Shown one piece after another: positions 36,405 through 44,695 of a stretch of 64,000 bases of DNA (within the stretch, counting starts at the first letter, position 1; each line of letters starts with the position of its first letter). The stretch covers positions 34,917 to 98,916 of the forward strand of contig PKUO01000059.1 of assembly GCA_002869585.1 (NCBI GenBank), read 5' to 3'. The DNA is from Sedimenticola sp. GTDB lineage: Bacteria; Pseudomonadota; Gammaproteobacteria; Chromatiales; Chromatiaceae. The position numbers and the translations under genes were made by a program. The notes under the pieces are model-generated. The model did not search any database. It was not told the DNA's origin and saw nothing but the letters and a program-made list of their open reading frames with translations.

Positions 36405-36556
36405 TGTCCCTGACCTACCCCATTGTTAGATTCCAAAACAAATCCAGTATGGCTAAACTTATCGCAGATCAAGGAAAATCCAGCCACCGGACCGGAAAAT
36501 AGACACATCGGAAAGTCAGATTCCGAAGACATTTTCGATCAATTTTGGGATGTTTG

Positions 36557-36886
36557 ATGCACAGACTGTTGTTTCTTCCCATCGTTGGAGCCGCGCTAAG
36601 CCTCGGCCCTGTCTCCAGTGTGGCCAGCCCGGAAGTTCCACCCCAGCGCCAGGCAGAGCTCATTCATCTGCTCAAGCATGATTGCGGCTCCTGCCATGGT
36701 ATGCGGCTAGAGGGAGGACTGGGTCCGGCGCTGAAGCCCAATCGTCTGCAAAACTGGAGCCCTGAACAATTGGCTGTCACCATCCTATATGGCCGTCCCG
36801 GAACACCGATGCCGCCCTGGCGCCCATTTTTAACTGACTCAGAGGCTTTCTGGTTAGCCCAACAATTGAAACAGGGATTACAATGA
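36557..36886 (+). CDS. nirC: NirC, monoheme cytochrome c
   Basis: A 109-residue exported class I cytochrome with one heme site CGSCH and a probable distal methionine in GTPMPPWRPFL. The ATG at 36557 is preferred to an upstream TTG in frame. NirC proteins precede nirF in nir operons and help mature or reduce NirS. The stop overlaps the nirF start (ATGATGA). Confidence 0.85.
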   Translation: MHRLLFLPIVGAALSLGPVSSVASPEVPPQRQAELIHLLKHDCGSCHGMRLEGGLGPALKPNRLQNWSPEQLAVTILYGRPGTPMPPWRPFLTDSEAFWLAQQLKQGLQ

Positions 36887-38064
36887 TGAAAGGTCTGTCA
36901 CTTCTGCTCTCACTGTTACTGCTCCCGGTAGCGGCTTCAGCGGCTGAGTGTCTGACCCGGGGAACCGGCGATATGGGCATTGTCGTCGAACGGGCTGCCG
37001 GCAGCCTGAAGGTGATGGATACCAGCGCCCATGCGGAGCTGTTTAGGGTTGAGGGGCTTGGTGATCTGTCCCATGCCTCGGCGGTCTACTCCAGGGACGC
37101 GCGTTACGCCTATGTCTTCGGCCGTGATGGTGGATTGACCAAAGTCGATATTCTCTGCGGCACTATTGCGAAACGCATTGTCCAGGGGGGCAACAGCATT
37201 GGCGGCGCAATCTCCCAGGATGGCTCTCTGATCGCAGTTTCCAACTACGAACCGGGCGGCGTGAAAATTTTCTCCGCCGAGGACCTTTCCCTGGTGGCAG
37301 ACATCCCGGCCACTCGGGTCGACCAGGAAAAGCTCTCGAAAACCGTTGGCCTGGTGGATGCGCCTGACCAGAAATTTGTCGTCAGCCTGTTCGATACCGG
37401 CGAGAGCTGGATCATCGATATGAGCAACCCCCAAAATCCCGCGATCCAGCGTTTCACCAATATCGGCAAACTGCCCTACGATGCGCTGATCACCGGTGAT
37501 GGAAGATATTACATCGCCGGTCTGTTCGGGCAGGACGGCCTCTCCCTGATAGATCTCTGGCACCCGGAAAAAGGGGCCCGGCTGATTCTCAAGGATTACG
37601 GCAAAGGCGACCAGAAACTGCCTGTCTACAAGATGCCTCACCTGGAAGGCTGGGCAATGGCCGGTGATCAGGCCTTTCTGCCCGCGGTTGGGCAGCATCA
37701 GGTACTGGTGGTGGATCATCGTGACTGGCAGGAGAAAGGCCGGATTGCGGTGCACGGACAGCCGGTGTTTGTCATGGCCCGTCCCGACGGTCGGCAGGTT
37801 TGGGTCAACTTCGCCTTCCCCGACAATGACACCATCCAGGTGATCGATACCGAAACCCTGCAGGTGATCAAAAGCTTCAAACCAGGAAAAGGTGCCCTGC
37901 ATATGGAATTTTCGCCCAGGGGCGAAGAGGTGTGGATATCCATCCGCGATCAGGATGAGGTTCAGATTTACAGCACCCGCACCATGGAACTGATCAAAAC
38001 GCTCCCCGTGGACAAACCCAGCGGAATCTTTTTCACCGCCCGCGCCCATCAGACAGGATTGTGA
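36883..38064 (+). CDS. nirF: NirF, heme d1 biosynthesis protein
   Basis: A 393-residue exported beta-propeller related to the d1 domain of NirS. The signal peptide ends near residue 20. Family segments include YAYVFGRDGGLTKVDI, IAVSNYEPGGVKIF and ALHMEFSPRGEEVWIS. NirF acts in the periplasm late in heme d1 formation, oxidising or handling the dihydro precursor. It overlaps nirC by 4 nt and is followed 2 bp later by nirD. Confidence 0.93.
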   Translation: MMKGLSLLLSLLLLPVAASAAECLTRGTGDMGIVVERAAGSLKVMDTSAHAELFRVEGLGDLSHASAVYSRDARYAYVFGRDGGLTKVDILCGTIAKRIVQGGNSIGGAISQDGSLIAVSNYEPGGVKIFSAEDLSLVADIPATRVDQEKLSKTVGLVDAPDQKFVVSLFDTGESWIIDMSNPQNPAIQRFTNIGKLPYDALITGDGRYYIAGLFGQDGLSLIDLWHPEKGARLILKDYGKGDQKLPVYKMPHLEGWAMAGDQAFLPAVGQHQVLVVDHRDWQEKGRIAVHGQPVFVMARPDGRQVWVNFAFPDNDTIQVIDTETLQVIKSFKPGKGALHMEFSPRGEEVWISIRDQDEVQIYSTRTMELIKTLPVDKPSGIFFTARAHQTGL

Positions 38065-38065
38065 T

Positions 38066-38581
38066 ATGGCAGCCACCCCAAAGCATGTCCTCAAGCAGAT
38101 GAGAGCCGAAACCCAGCCCTGCCAGCCGGTGCATCTGAACGACCTTGAAAAAAGGTTGCTGAATGAATTTCAGAAGGGACTGCCTGTCTCCCCGCAGCCG
38201 TTTGCCGACATAGCTGCCAAACTGGGGACTCATGAGGCCCTGGTCATCGAAATTCTCAATCGCCTGCAGGATACCGGTGTTGTCAGCCGGGTTGGCCCGG
38301 TATTCAAGCCTTTAAAAATAGGCACTAGCACCCTGGCTGCGCTCGCGGTCCCAGAGGAGCGGCTGGAAGAGATTGCCCATATCGTCAACACCTACCCGGA
38401 AGTGAACCACAACTATGAGCGTGAAAATCGCTACAATCTGTGGTTCGTGGTAACGGCCCCATCCGAGCAACACCTGGAGGCAGTGCTACAGTCGATTGAG
38501 CTGAAAACCGGCTTTCCGGTGCTCAAGCTGCCACTGGTAAAACAGTTTCATATTGATCTTGGATTCCCGCTGTGGTGCTAG
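38066..38581 (+). CDS. nirD: NirD, siroheme decarboxylase subunit
   Basis: A 171-residue Lrp/AsnC-like protein. An HTH-like N-terminal part (LLNEFQKGLPVSPQPFADIA) is followed by an RAM-like domain with VSRVGPVFKP and EVNHNYERENRYNLWFVV, the latter typical of the D/G type subunits. With NirL, NirG and NirH it removes two acetate carboxyls from siroheme on the way to heme d1. The stop overlaps the GTG start of the next gene. D rather than G is assigned from gene order. Confidence 0.85.
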   Translation: MAATPKHVLKQMRAETQPCQPVHLNDLEKRLLNEFQKGLPVSPQPFADIAAKLGTHEALVIEILNRLQDTGVVSRVGPVFKPLKIGTSTLAALAVPEERLEEIAHIVNTYPEVNHNYERENRYNLWFVVTAPSEQHLEAVLQSIELKTGFPVLKLPLVKQFHIDLGFPLWC

Positions 38582-39048
38582 ATGATCTCGATTACAGACT
38601 GATTGCCGAGATCCAGGGTGGCCTGCCGATTTGCAGCCACCCCTACGCCGAGATCGGTGAGCGTATCGGTCTGGATGAGCAGGAGGTGATCGGTCGCATC
38701 GAACAGATGCAGGAAAATGGCATCATCAAACGCATGGGCATAGTTGTCCGGCATCACGAACTGGGCTACACCGCAAACGCCATGGTGGTCTGGGACGTGC
38801 CGGATGAGCAGCTCGACGAGATCGGCGACAAGCTCGGCTCTCAGGAGTGCATCACTCTCTGTTACCAACGCCCACGCCGTCTGCCTGACTGGCCGTACAA
38901 CCTGTTCTGCATGATCCACGGCAAACAGAAGACCCCGGTTCTGGAATATATCTACAGCCTGGTCGAGCAACTCAATCTTGGGCATATACCGCACAAGGTG
39001 CTGTTCAGTGGGCAGCGTTTCAAACAACGCGGCGCCAAGTATCAATAG
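38572..39048 (+). CDS. nirL: NirL, siroheme decarboxylase subunit
   Basis: A 158-residue partner of the H/L type: KRMGIVVRHHELGYTANAM, WDVPDEQLDE and CYQRPRRLPDWPYNLFCMIHG. Translation starts at a GTG (38572 or 38575), overlapping nirD by 7-10 nt. The order D-L-G-H matches Pseudomonas, which is why it is called nirL and not nirH. In some bacteria nirD and nirL are one fused gene; here they are separate. Confidence 0.83.
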   Translation: MVLDDLDYRLIAEIQGGLPICSHPYAEIGERIGLDEQEVIGRIEQMQENGIIKRMGIVVRHHELGYTANAMVVWDVPDEQLDEIGDKLGSQECITLCYQRPRRLPDWPYNLFCMIHGKQKTPVLEYIYSLVEQLNLGHIPHKVLFSGQRFKQRGAKYQ

Positions 39049-39055
39049 ACTGTCT

Positions 39056-39499
39056 ATGGATAGTATCGATCGCGCCATCATCAACCAGTTACAGGACGAA
39101 TTCCCGATCTGCGACCGACCATTCCAGGCGGTTGCTGAAGGGCTGGGTATTTCCGAGGATGACCTGATAACCCGTATCCGTCAGATGCTGGAAAACAAGC
39201 AGCTCTCTCGCTTCGGCCCGATGTACCATGCAGAGCGCATGGGCGGTGGCCTGAGCCTGTGCGCCATGCATCTACCAGAGGCGGAATTCGACGCAATCAC
39301 TGAACAAGTCAACCAGTTTCCCGAGGTTGCCCACAATTACGCACGCGACCACCATTTCAACATGTGGTTTGTACTGGCCACCGAAACCCCTGAACGGATT
39401 GAAAAGGTTTTGCAGGAAATCGAACAGGTAACAGGTTATCCTGTGTACAACATGCCGAAAAAAGAAGAGTTCTTTGTCGGCCTGAAATTCGAGCTTTGA
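39056..39499 (+). CDS. nirG: NirG, siroheme decarboxylase subunit
   Basis: A 147-residue D/G type subunit: SRFGPMYHAERMGGG and EVAHNYARDHHFNMWFVL. The ATG at 39056 lies 8 bp after the nirL stop; a longer frame runs back inside nirL and is disregarded. It is followed not by nirH but by two membrane-protein genes. Confidence 0.83.
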   Translation: MDSIDRAIINQLQDEFPICDRPFQAVAEGLGISEDDLITRIRQMLENKQLSRFGPMYHAERMGGGLSLCAMHLPEAEFDAITEQVNQFPEVAHNYARDHHFNMWFVLATETPERIEKVLQEIEQVTGYPVYNMPKKEEFFVGLKFEL

Positions 39500-39515
39500 C
39501 CAATAGCGAGACCAA

Positions 39516-39767
39516 ATGACTGAAATCAACCGCAAAACAGAAACCAAACCAGCGCAAAAGGTATCCCTGGTTATTGCCTATATCAGCTACTTTGCAGCCA
39601 TAATGATGCTGCTTCTGGCAATCTATAATGGCTTTACAATCGGCACCGATAATCCGATATTCGCCAGCTTCGCCGCTTCCGTGGTGTTCTTTGTTGGCGC
39701 CGGGGTGGTGCTGCATGTGATTGGCGCGGTCAATCTTCCGAATCTTAAAATAGATAAAAACAACTGA
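39516..39767 (+). CDS. Small two-helix membrane protein within the nir operon
   Basis: An 83-residue protein with two hydrophobic segments (about 17-42 and 48-72) and charged ends. No family is recognised. It is 17 bp after nirG and 16 bp before the next membrane gene, so it belongs to the operon. A function in heme d1 or NirS biogenesis is possible only by association. Confidence 0.7.
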   Translation: MTEINRKTETKPAQKVSLVIAYISYFAAIMMLLLAIYNGFTIGTDNPIFASFAASVVFFVGAGVVLHVIGAVNLPNLKIDKNN

Positions 39768-39783
39768 ACCCACTGTATAGACG

Positions 39784-40539
39784 ATGAGCCCAGCAGAAAC
39801 CGCGATCCAGCCCCTGACATTCGGTTCTATCGGTAGATGGATCGCCTTGGGTTGGCAGTGCCTGAGCAAATCCCCGGCAGTCAGCCTGTTCTACGCCTCC
39901 CTGTATGTAATCCTCGGCATGGCTTTTCAATGGGGGCTGCACGCTACCGGCTATACCCTGCTCCACTATCTGTTCGCAGGCGGTTTTCTCCTGCTACTGC
40001 CCCCGCTGCTGGTTGTCTATTACCAGATCATCGACAACCAGACCGAAGGCAAAAAGGTCTCCATGGCCACCCTGGGCCAGGCCTTTCGCAACACACCGAA
40101 AACCGTGTTCGGGCTCGCGGTGATTACCGGCATCCTCTATTTCATCTGGATCACCGATGCACTGATCATCTACACGGTCTACTTTGCGCTGGACCCTATC
40201 CATTTCGGCAGCTATGCCCAGGACCTGCAGTTGCGCCTGGATACCCAGGAGTTTCTCTTCCATGTCAGCCTGCTCGGCCTGCTGCTGGCGCTGATCGCCT
40301 TTTTCATCACCGCATTTGCCGTCCCTAAGGCGTTCTACGAAAAAAGCAGTTTTGTCGATGCGATTGTCTACAGCATCAAAACCATCATCCATAATTTCAA
40401 GGTGATGATCCTGTGGGCGGCCATTGTCGGCGGTGTGCAGCTCTTCGCCCTGCTGTTCTTTCCGCCTCTTGAGCTGGTGTTGCTGCCGCTGTTTGCCTAT
40501 GCAAACTATTACGCCTTCCAGGACACACTCACCGCCTGA
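39784..40539 (+). CDS. DUF2189-like polytopic membrane protein within the nir operon
   Basis: A 251-residue inner-membrane protein with about six helices. The opening SIGRWIALGWQCLSKSPAVSLFYA resembles the DUF2189 family. It separates nirG from nirH, ending 2 bp before nirH. Proteins of this family turn up in denitrification clusters but have no established job; transport or insertion of a heme d1 precursor is a guess. Confidence 0.7.
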   Translation: MSPAETAIQPLTFGSIGRWIALGWQCLSKSPAVSLFYASLYVILGMAFQWGLHATGYTLLHYLFAGGFLLLLPPLLVVYYQIIDNQTEGKKVSMATLGQAFRNTPKTVFGLAVITGILYFIWITDALIIYTVYFALDPIHFGSYAQDLQLRLDTQEFLFHVSLLGLLLALIAFFITAFAVPKAFYEKSSFVDAIVYSIKTIIHNFKVMILWAAIVGGVQLFALLFFPPLELVLLPLFAYANYYAFQDTLTA

Positions 40540-40541
40540 AC

Positions 40542-41048
40542 ATGAGCCTGCAGACAATGAGTGACAACCAACAAGGGCTGGATGATCTCGACAGAAAAAT
40601 CATCCTGGCCACCCAATCCGGGCTGCCCCTGTCACCGCAACCCTATGTGGAGGTAGCAGACCAGGTCGGCTGCTCCAGTGACGAGGTGATGCAGCGTATG
40701 CAGCGCATGCTGGAGTCCGGGGTGATACGCCGCATCGGCGCTGTACCCAATCACTACACGCTGGGCTTCAAGGGTAACGGCATGACGGTATGGGACGTAC
40801 CGGACGAAAAAATTCGTGAGTATGGAACAAAGATCGGCGCGCTGGACTACGTCAGCCACGCCTATCACCGGCCACGCCATCCGCCACAGTGGAACTACAA
40901 CCTGTTCGCCATGGTCCACGGTAGGGACAGAGAGGAAGTGCTGAAAAAGGTGGCCAGAATCGCCGAAATACTTGGCGATGACAATCGCGGACATGAGGTC
41001 CTGTTCAGTTCCAGAATCCTGAAGAAGACAGGATTGCGTCTGGGTTAA
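40542..41048 (+). CDS. nirH: NirH, siroheme decarboxylase subunit
   Basis: A 168-residue H/L type subunit: RRIGAVPNHYTLGFKGNGM, VWDVPDEKIRE and AYHRPRHPPQWNYNLFAMVHG. An alternative ATG lies five codons in. It completes the NirDLGH set and is followed 27 bp later by nirJ. Confidence 0.85.
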   Translation: MSLQTMSDNQQGLDDLDRKIILATQSGLPLSPQPYVEVADQVGCSSDEVMQRMQRMLESGVIRRIGAVPNHYTLGFKGNGMTVWDVPDEKIREYGTKIGALDYVSHAYHRPRHPPQWNYNLFAMVHGRDREEVLKKVARIAEILGDDNRGHEVLFSSRILKKTGLRLG

Positions 41049-41075
41049 TCGAAGATAGAGAGACCGGGAATAATC

Positions 41076-42260
41076 ATGTTTCGAATTTCACAATTCATGC
41101 GGGAAGTACTCAATCCAACCCCGATTGGGCCCAAGCGCAATCCACCTGGCCCGGTCGTCATCTGGAACCTGGTGCGCCGCTGCAACCTGACCTGCAAACA
41201 CTGCTATTCGATTTCGGCTGACACCGATTTCCCCAATGAGCTCAATACCGATCAGGTATTCCACGTAATGGATGACCTGAAACAGTTTCGTGTACCCGTG
41301 CTGATTTTATCAGGCGGCGAACCCCTGCTGCGTCCCGATATATTCGATATTGCCCACCGTGCCAAAGAGATGGGGTTCTATACCGCCCTGTCCACCAACG
41401 GCACCCTGATCGACGAAAAAAATATCGACAAGATTGCCGCCGTGGGTTTTGACTATCTCGGTATCAGTATCGATGGCATTGCCGAGACCCATGACAAGTT
41501 CCGCCGCAAGGATGGGGCATTCGATGCCTCCATGACCGGGCTGCGCCTGTGCCGCGACCGGGACATCAAGGTTGGCCTGCGCTTCACAATGACCCAGGAT
41601 AACTCTCACGAACTGCCGCAGTTGATCGAACTGATGGAACGGGAGCGCATCGACAAGTTCTATTTTTCCCACTTGAACTACGCGGGCCGTGGCAACAAGA
41701 ACAAAAAGGATGATGTCTTCCTGAATACCACCCGCTGGGCGATGGACCTGCTGTTCGACCATGCCATGAATGAAGCCAGGCAGGGAAAATCCACCGAGTT
41801 CGTTACCGGCAACAACGATGCCGATGGGGTTTACCTGCTGCATTGGGTGGAGCGCTACTTCCCTGAAAAGGCTGAGCATATCCGCGCAAAACTGGTCCAA
41901 TGGGGCGGTAACAGCTCGGGCGTCAACATATCCAACATCGACAACCAGGGCTATGTACACCCGGACACCATGTGGTGGCACTACAATCTCGGCAATGTAA
42001 AGGAGAGACCCTTCTCCGAGATCTGGATGGACACCAGCGATCCGATCATGGCCGGACTCAAGGCATCGCCCCGTAAAATCAGCGGGCGTTGCGGTCAGTG
42101 CCAGTTTTTTGATATCTGCGGTGGTAACACCCGGGTCAGAGCCCTGCAGGTTACAGACGACCCCTGGTCCGAAGATCCGGCCTGCTACCTGACCGATCAG
42201 GAGATTGGCCTGAGCGACAACACCGAAACCCCGCAACCTACCGTTGTCAAAGCGGGATAA
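41076..42260 (+). CDS. nirJ: NirJ, radical SAM enzyme of heme d1 synthesis
   Basis: A 394-residue radical SAM protein. The SAM cluster motif is CNLTCKHC (near residue 36), followed by LILSGGEPLLRPDI. A C-terminal cysteine-rich region (CGQCQFFDICGGN and DPACY) supports a second iron-sulfur cluster. NirJ converts didecarboxysiroheme side chains into the heme d1 oxo groups. Cytoplasmic; 12 bp before nirN. Confidence 0.94.
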   Translation: MFRISQFMREVLNPTPIGPKRNPPGPVVIWNLVRRCNLTCKHCYSISADTDFPNELNTDQVFHVMDDLKQFRVPVLILSGGEPLLRPDIFDIAHRAKEMGFYTALSTNGTLIDEKNIDKIAAVGFDYLGISIDGIAETHDKFRRKDGAFDASMTGLRLCRDRDIKVGLRFTMTQDNSHELPQLIELMERERIDKFYFSHLNYAGRGNKNKKDDVFLNTTRWAMDLLFDHAMNEARQGKSTEFVTGNNDADGVYLLHWVERYFPEKAEHIRAKLVQWGGNSSGVNISNIDNQGYVHPDTMWWHYNLGNVKERPFSEIWMDTSDPIMAGLKASPRKISGRCGQCQFFDICGGNTRVRALQVTDDPWSEDPACYLTDQEIGLSDNTETPQPTVVKAG

Positions 42261-42272
42261 ACCGAGCCAAGC

Positions 42273-43868
42273 ATGAACACCCGAAGTTTAGCCCGAAGTG
42301 CAGTAAGCCGCGCCGTAAGTCGACTCTCTCTCCTCTGCCTTATCGCCCTGGGAGGGTTATCCGCTACGGGCAGCACCTACGCCGATGACACCCAGGCGAT
42401 TTACAAGCAGCATTGCGCAGAATGCCACGGTGAAGACCGCCTGGGACTGATGGGCCCTGCCCTGCTCCCGGAGAACCTGAAGCGGCTGAAAAAGAAAGCG
42501 GCTTTCGATGTGATCAAAAATGGCCGCGTCGCCACCCAGATGCTGCCCTTCAGCGACAAGCTGAATGATGAGCAGATCCAGGCGCTTGCCGATTTTGTCT
42601 ATACCCCGCTGGCGGAGATTCCGAAATGGGGCATGGAGCAGATACGCAACAGCCAGATCGTCTATAGCAAGCAGGGGGAGTTGCCGGACCAACCCCGCTT
42701 CGAGGCCGACATCTGGAACCTGTTCGTGGTTGTCGAACTGGGTGACCATCATGCCACACTGCTCAATGGCGACACCTTCGAACCGATCTTCCGCTTCCCA
42801 ACGCGCTTCGCCCTGCATGGTGGACCCAAGTGGTCAGACAATGGCCGCTACATCTATTTCGCCTCGCGAGATGGCTGGATCAGTAAATTCGACGTATTCA
42901 ATCTGCAATACGTGGCCGAGGTTCGGGCCGGTATCAACACACGCAATCTCGCCGTCTCCCATGACGGCCGCTACGTGATCGCCGCCAATTACCTGCCGCA
43001 CAGCCTGACCGTGCTCGACGCCCGCGACCTGACCCCGATCAAAGTGATCGAGGCAATCGGCGAGAATGGCGTCAGCTCGCGGGTCAGCGCAGTGTATACC
43101 GCTGATCCACGCGAGACCTTCATCGCGGCACTGAAGGATGTCAAAGAGGTGTGGGAGATCAGTTATGCCGATGAGCCACCGGCGGGTTTCTCCGGCTGGA
43201 TTCACGACTACAACAAGGAATCCGGCGATGCCAAGAAGGAGCAACCGTTTGCGGTGAAACGCATCGGCACCCAGGATTATCTCGACGACTTCTTCCTGAC
43301 ACAGAACTACGAACAGATCATCGGAACCACCCGTGGGGGACTCAGCCAGGTGGTCGATCTCGACCTGAAACGCGCCGTGGCCGATGTCGAACTACCGGGC
43401 ATGCCCCATCTCAGCTCAGGTATCACCTGGAAGTATGGAGACACCGTTGTCCTGGCCACCCCGAATATCAAGGAGGGGGAAGTCACTATCATCGATACCG
43501 GCAACTGGAAGGTGATCAAACAGATCAAAACCCAAGGGCCGGGGTTTTTCATGCGCAGCCATGAAAACAGCCCCTATGCCTGGGTGGATGTCTTTTTTGG
43601 CCCAAACAGCGACCTGATGCATGTCATCGATAAGCAGACCCTGGAAATCGTCAAAACACTGAAGCCCGCCCCCGGCAAAACCTCCGCGCATGTTGAATTC
43701 ACCCAGGACGGAAAATATGCCCTGGTCAGCATCTGGGACGATGACGGCGCCCTGGTTATCTATGATGCAACGACTCTGGAAGAGATCAAGCGCTTACCAA
43801 TGAAAAAGCCTTCGGGCAAGTACAACGTGCATAACAAACTGACACGCTCTTCGGGCACCAGTCACTAG
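42273..43868 (+). CDS. nirN: NirN, dihydro-heme d1 dehydrogenase
   Basis: A 531-residue NirS paralogue. Signal peptide ends near residue 37; a cytochrome c domain with CAECH is followed by a d1-type propeller with histidines in RFALHGGPKW, GMPHLSSGI and FMRSHENS. It shares the C-terminal FNVHN-like segment (KYNVHNKLTRS) with NirS. NirN carries out the last oxidation to heme d1 in the periplasm. It ends the recognised heme d1 gene run; nirE is not in the window. Confidence 0.9.
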   Translation: MNTRSLARSAVSRAVSRLSLLCLIALGGLSATGSTYADDTQAIYKQHCAECHGEDRLGLMGPALLPENLKRLKKKAAFDVIKNGRVATQMLPFSDKLNDEQIQALADFVYTPLAEIPKWGMEQIRNSQIVYSKQGELPDQPRFEADIWNLFVVVELGDHHATLLNGDTFEPIFRFPTRFALHGGPKWSDNGRYIYFASRDGWISKFDVFNLQYVAEVRAGINTRNLAVSHDGRYVIAANYLPHSLTVLDARDLTPIKVIEAIGENGVSSRVSAVYTADPRETFIAALKDVKEVWEISYADEPPAGFSGWIHDYNKESGDAKKEQPFAVKRIGTQDYLDDFFLTQNYEQIIGTTRGGLSQVVDLDLKRAVADVELPGMPHLSSGITWKYGDTVVLATPNIKEGEVTIIDTGNWKVIKQIKTQGPGFFMRSHENSPYAWVDVFFGPNSDLMHVIDKQTLEIVKTLKPAPGKTSAHVEFTQDGKYALVSIWDDDGALVIYDATTLEEIKRLPMKKPSGKYNVHNKLTRSSGTSH

Positions 43869-43881
43869 GGGAAATATCACA

Positions 43882-44070
43882 GTGAAAGAGGTAGACTGCC
43901 TCTATTGCGGTAATCGGATACCGAATGACAGCGCCCACTGCCCTCACTGTGGTGCGGTATCGCATTTCCAGGAGCGCGGCTACCGTTCCGGTGTACGCAA
44001 ACGATTTATCATCTTTTTCATTGGGTTAGTGCTTTTTTGCCTGTTTTTCGCCTTTTATCTGCCACGCTAA
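43882..44070 (+). CDS. Small zinc-ribbon protein with a C-terminal membrane helix
   Basis: A 62-residue protein starting at GTG 43882, 13 bp after nirN. Its first part has two CXXC pairs (CLYCGNRIP and CPHCGAV), a zinc ribbon, and the last 25 residues form one membrane helix. No name is recognised. It may be a small assembly factor co-transcribed with nirN. Confidence 0.65.
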   Translation: MKEVDCLYCGNRIPNDSAHCPHCGAVSHFQERGYRSGVRKRFIIFFIGLVLFCLFFAFYLPR

Positions 44071-44119
44071 CTCAAACCAGATGCCTTAGAGCCCGGTATC
44101 ATCCCTCAGGACAAGGTTC

Positions 44120-44668
44120 ATGAAAGCCAGAGATGCACTTTTTTTACTCTTCCTCCTCCAGCCCGCGATACTGCCCGCCGAGGAGGCCAACTTCACCCTG
44201 CTGGGTATCGAAGACGGCGACACCCTGATCATTTCGATTGATAATCAGAGTGAAAAGATCCAGTTGCTGGGCATAGATGCACCCGAGGACGTGGATAACG
44301 CCAAACTCAAGCACGATGTCCAGCGCACTGGGGCGGAAGCGGGCGAGCTGCTGGTGCTGGGGAACCAGGCGACTCAATTCCTGAAGACACTCCTGCCCGT
44401 TAATACCGCTGTGAAGATGGATAACGTGCTACAGCCACGCGATAGATATGGCCGCATTCCGGCCGATGTCAGGCTGGCCGATGGTCAGTCGATCCGTGAT
44501 CTTATGTTAAGTGAGGGCTATGCCATCGTGCTTCGACGCCCCCCGCTGGATGACGCGCTGAAGGGACAGCTGATGCCGCTGGAACAGAACGCCATCGAAC
44601 AAAAGCGCGGACTTTGGGGCTCACAGCCACAGCTGATGCGCGCCTGGAGTGGTCTGGAAACCCGCTAA
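44120..44668 (+). CDS. Exported SNase-like (thermonuclease fold) protein lacking a catalytic arginine
   Basis: A 182-residue protein with a signal peptide (cleavage near residue 20) and a staphylococcal-nuclease fold: GIEDGDTLIIS, LLGIDAPED, RDRYGRIPADV and LMLSEGYAIV. At the place of SNase Arg35 it has Gln (KIQLLGIDAPE), while the Asp, Glu43-like and Arg87-like residues are kept. Nuclease activity is therefore doubtful. It precedes the second NosD, in the same direction as the nir genes. Confidence 0.82.
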   Translation: MKARDALFLLFLLQPAILPAEEANFTLLGIEDGDTLIISIDNQSEKIQLLGIDAPEDVDNAKLKHDVQRTGAEAGELLVLGNQATQFLKTLLPVNTAVKMDNVLQPRDRYGRIPADVRLADGQSIRDLMLSEGYAIVLRRPPLDDALKGQLMPLEQNAIEQKRGLWGSQPQLMRAWSGLETR

Positions 44669-44695
44669 CCGAACCTGCTGGCAGTGCGCAGAACG

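Noticed and set aside
36937..38094. Antisense frame covering nirF
   Set aside because: The plus strand encodes a full NirF with signal peptide; no Shine-Dalgarno on the minus strand.
41310..42236. Antisense frame covering nirJ
   Set aside because: nirJ on the plus strand has all radical SAM motifs; this frame has none of any family.
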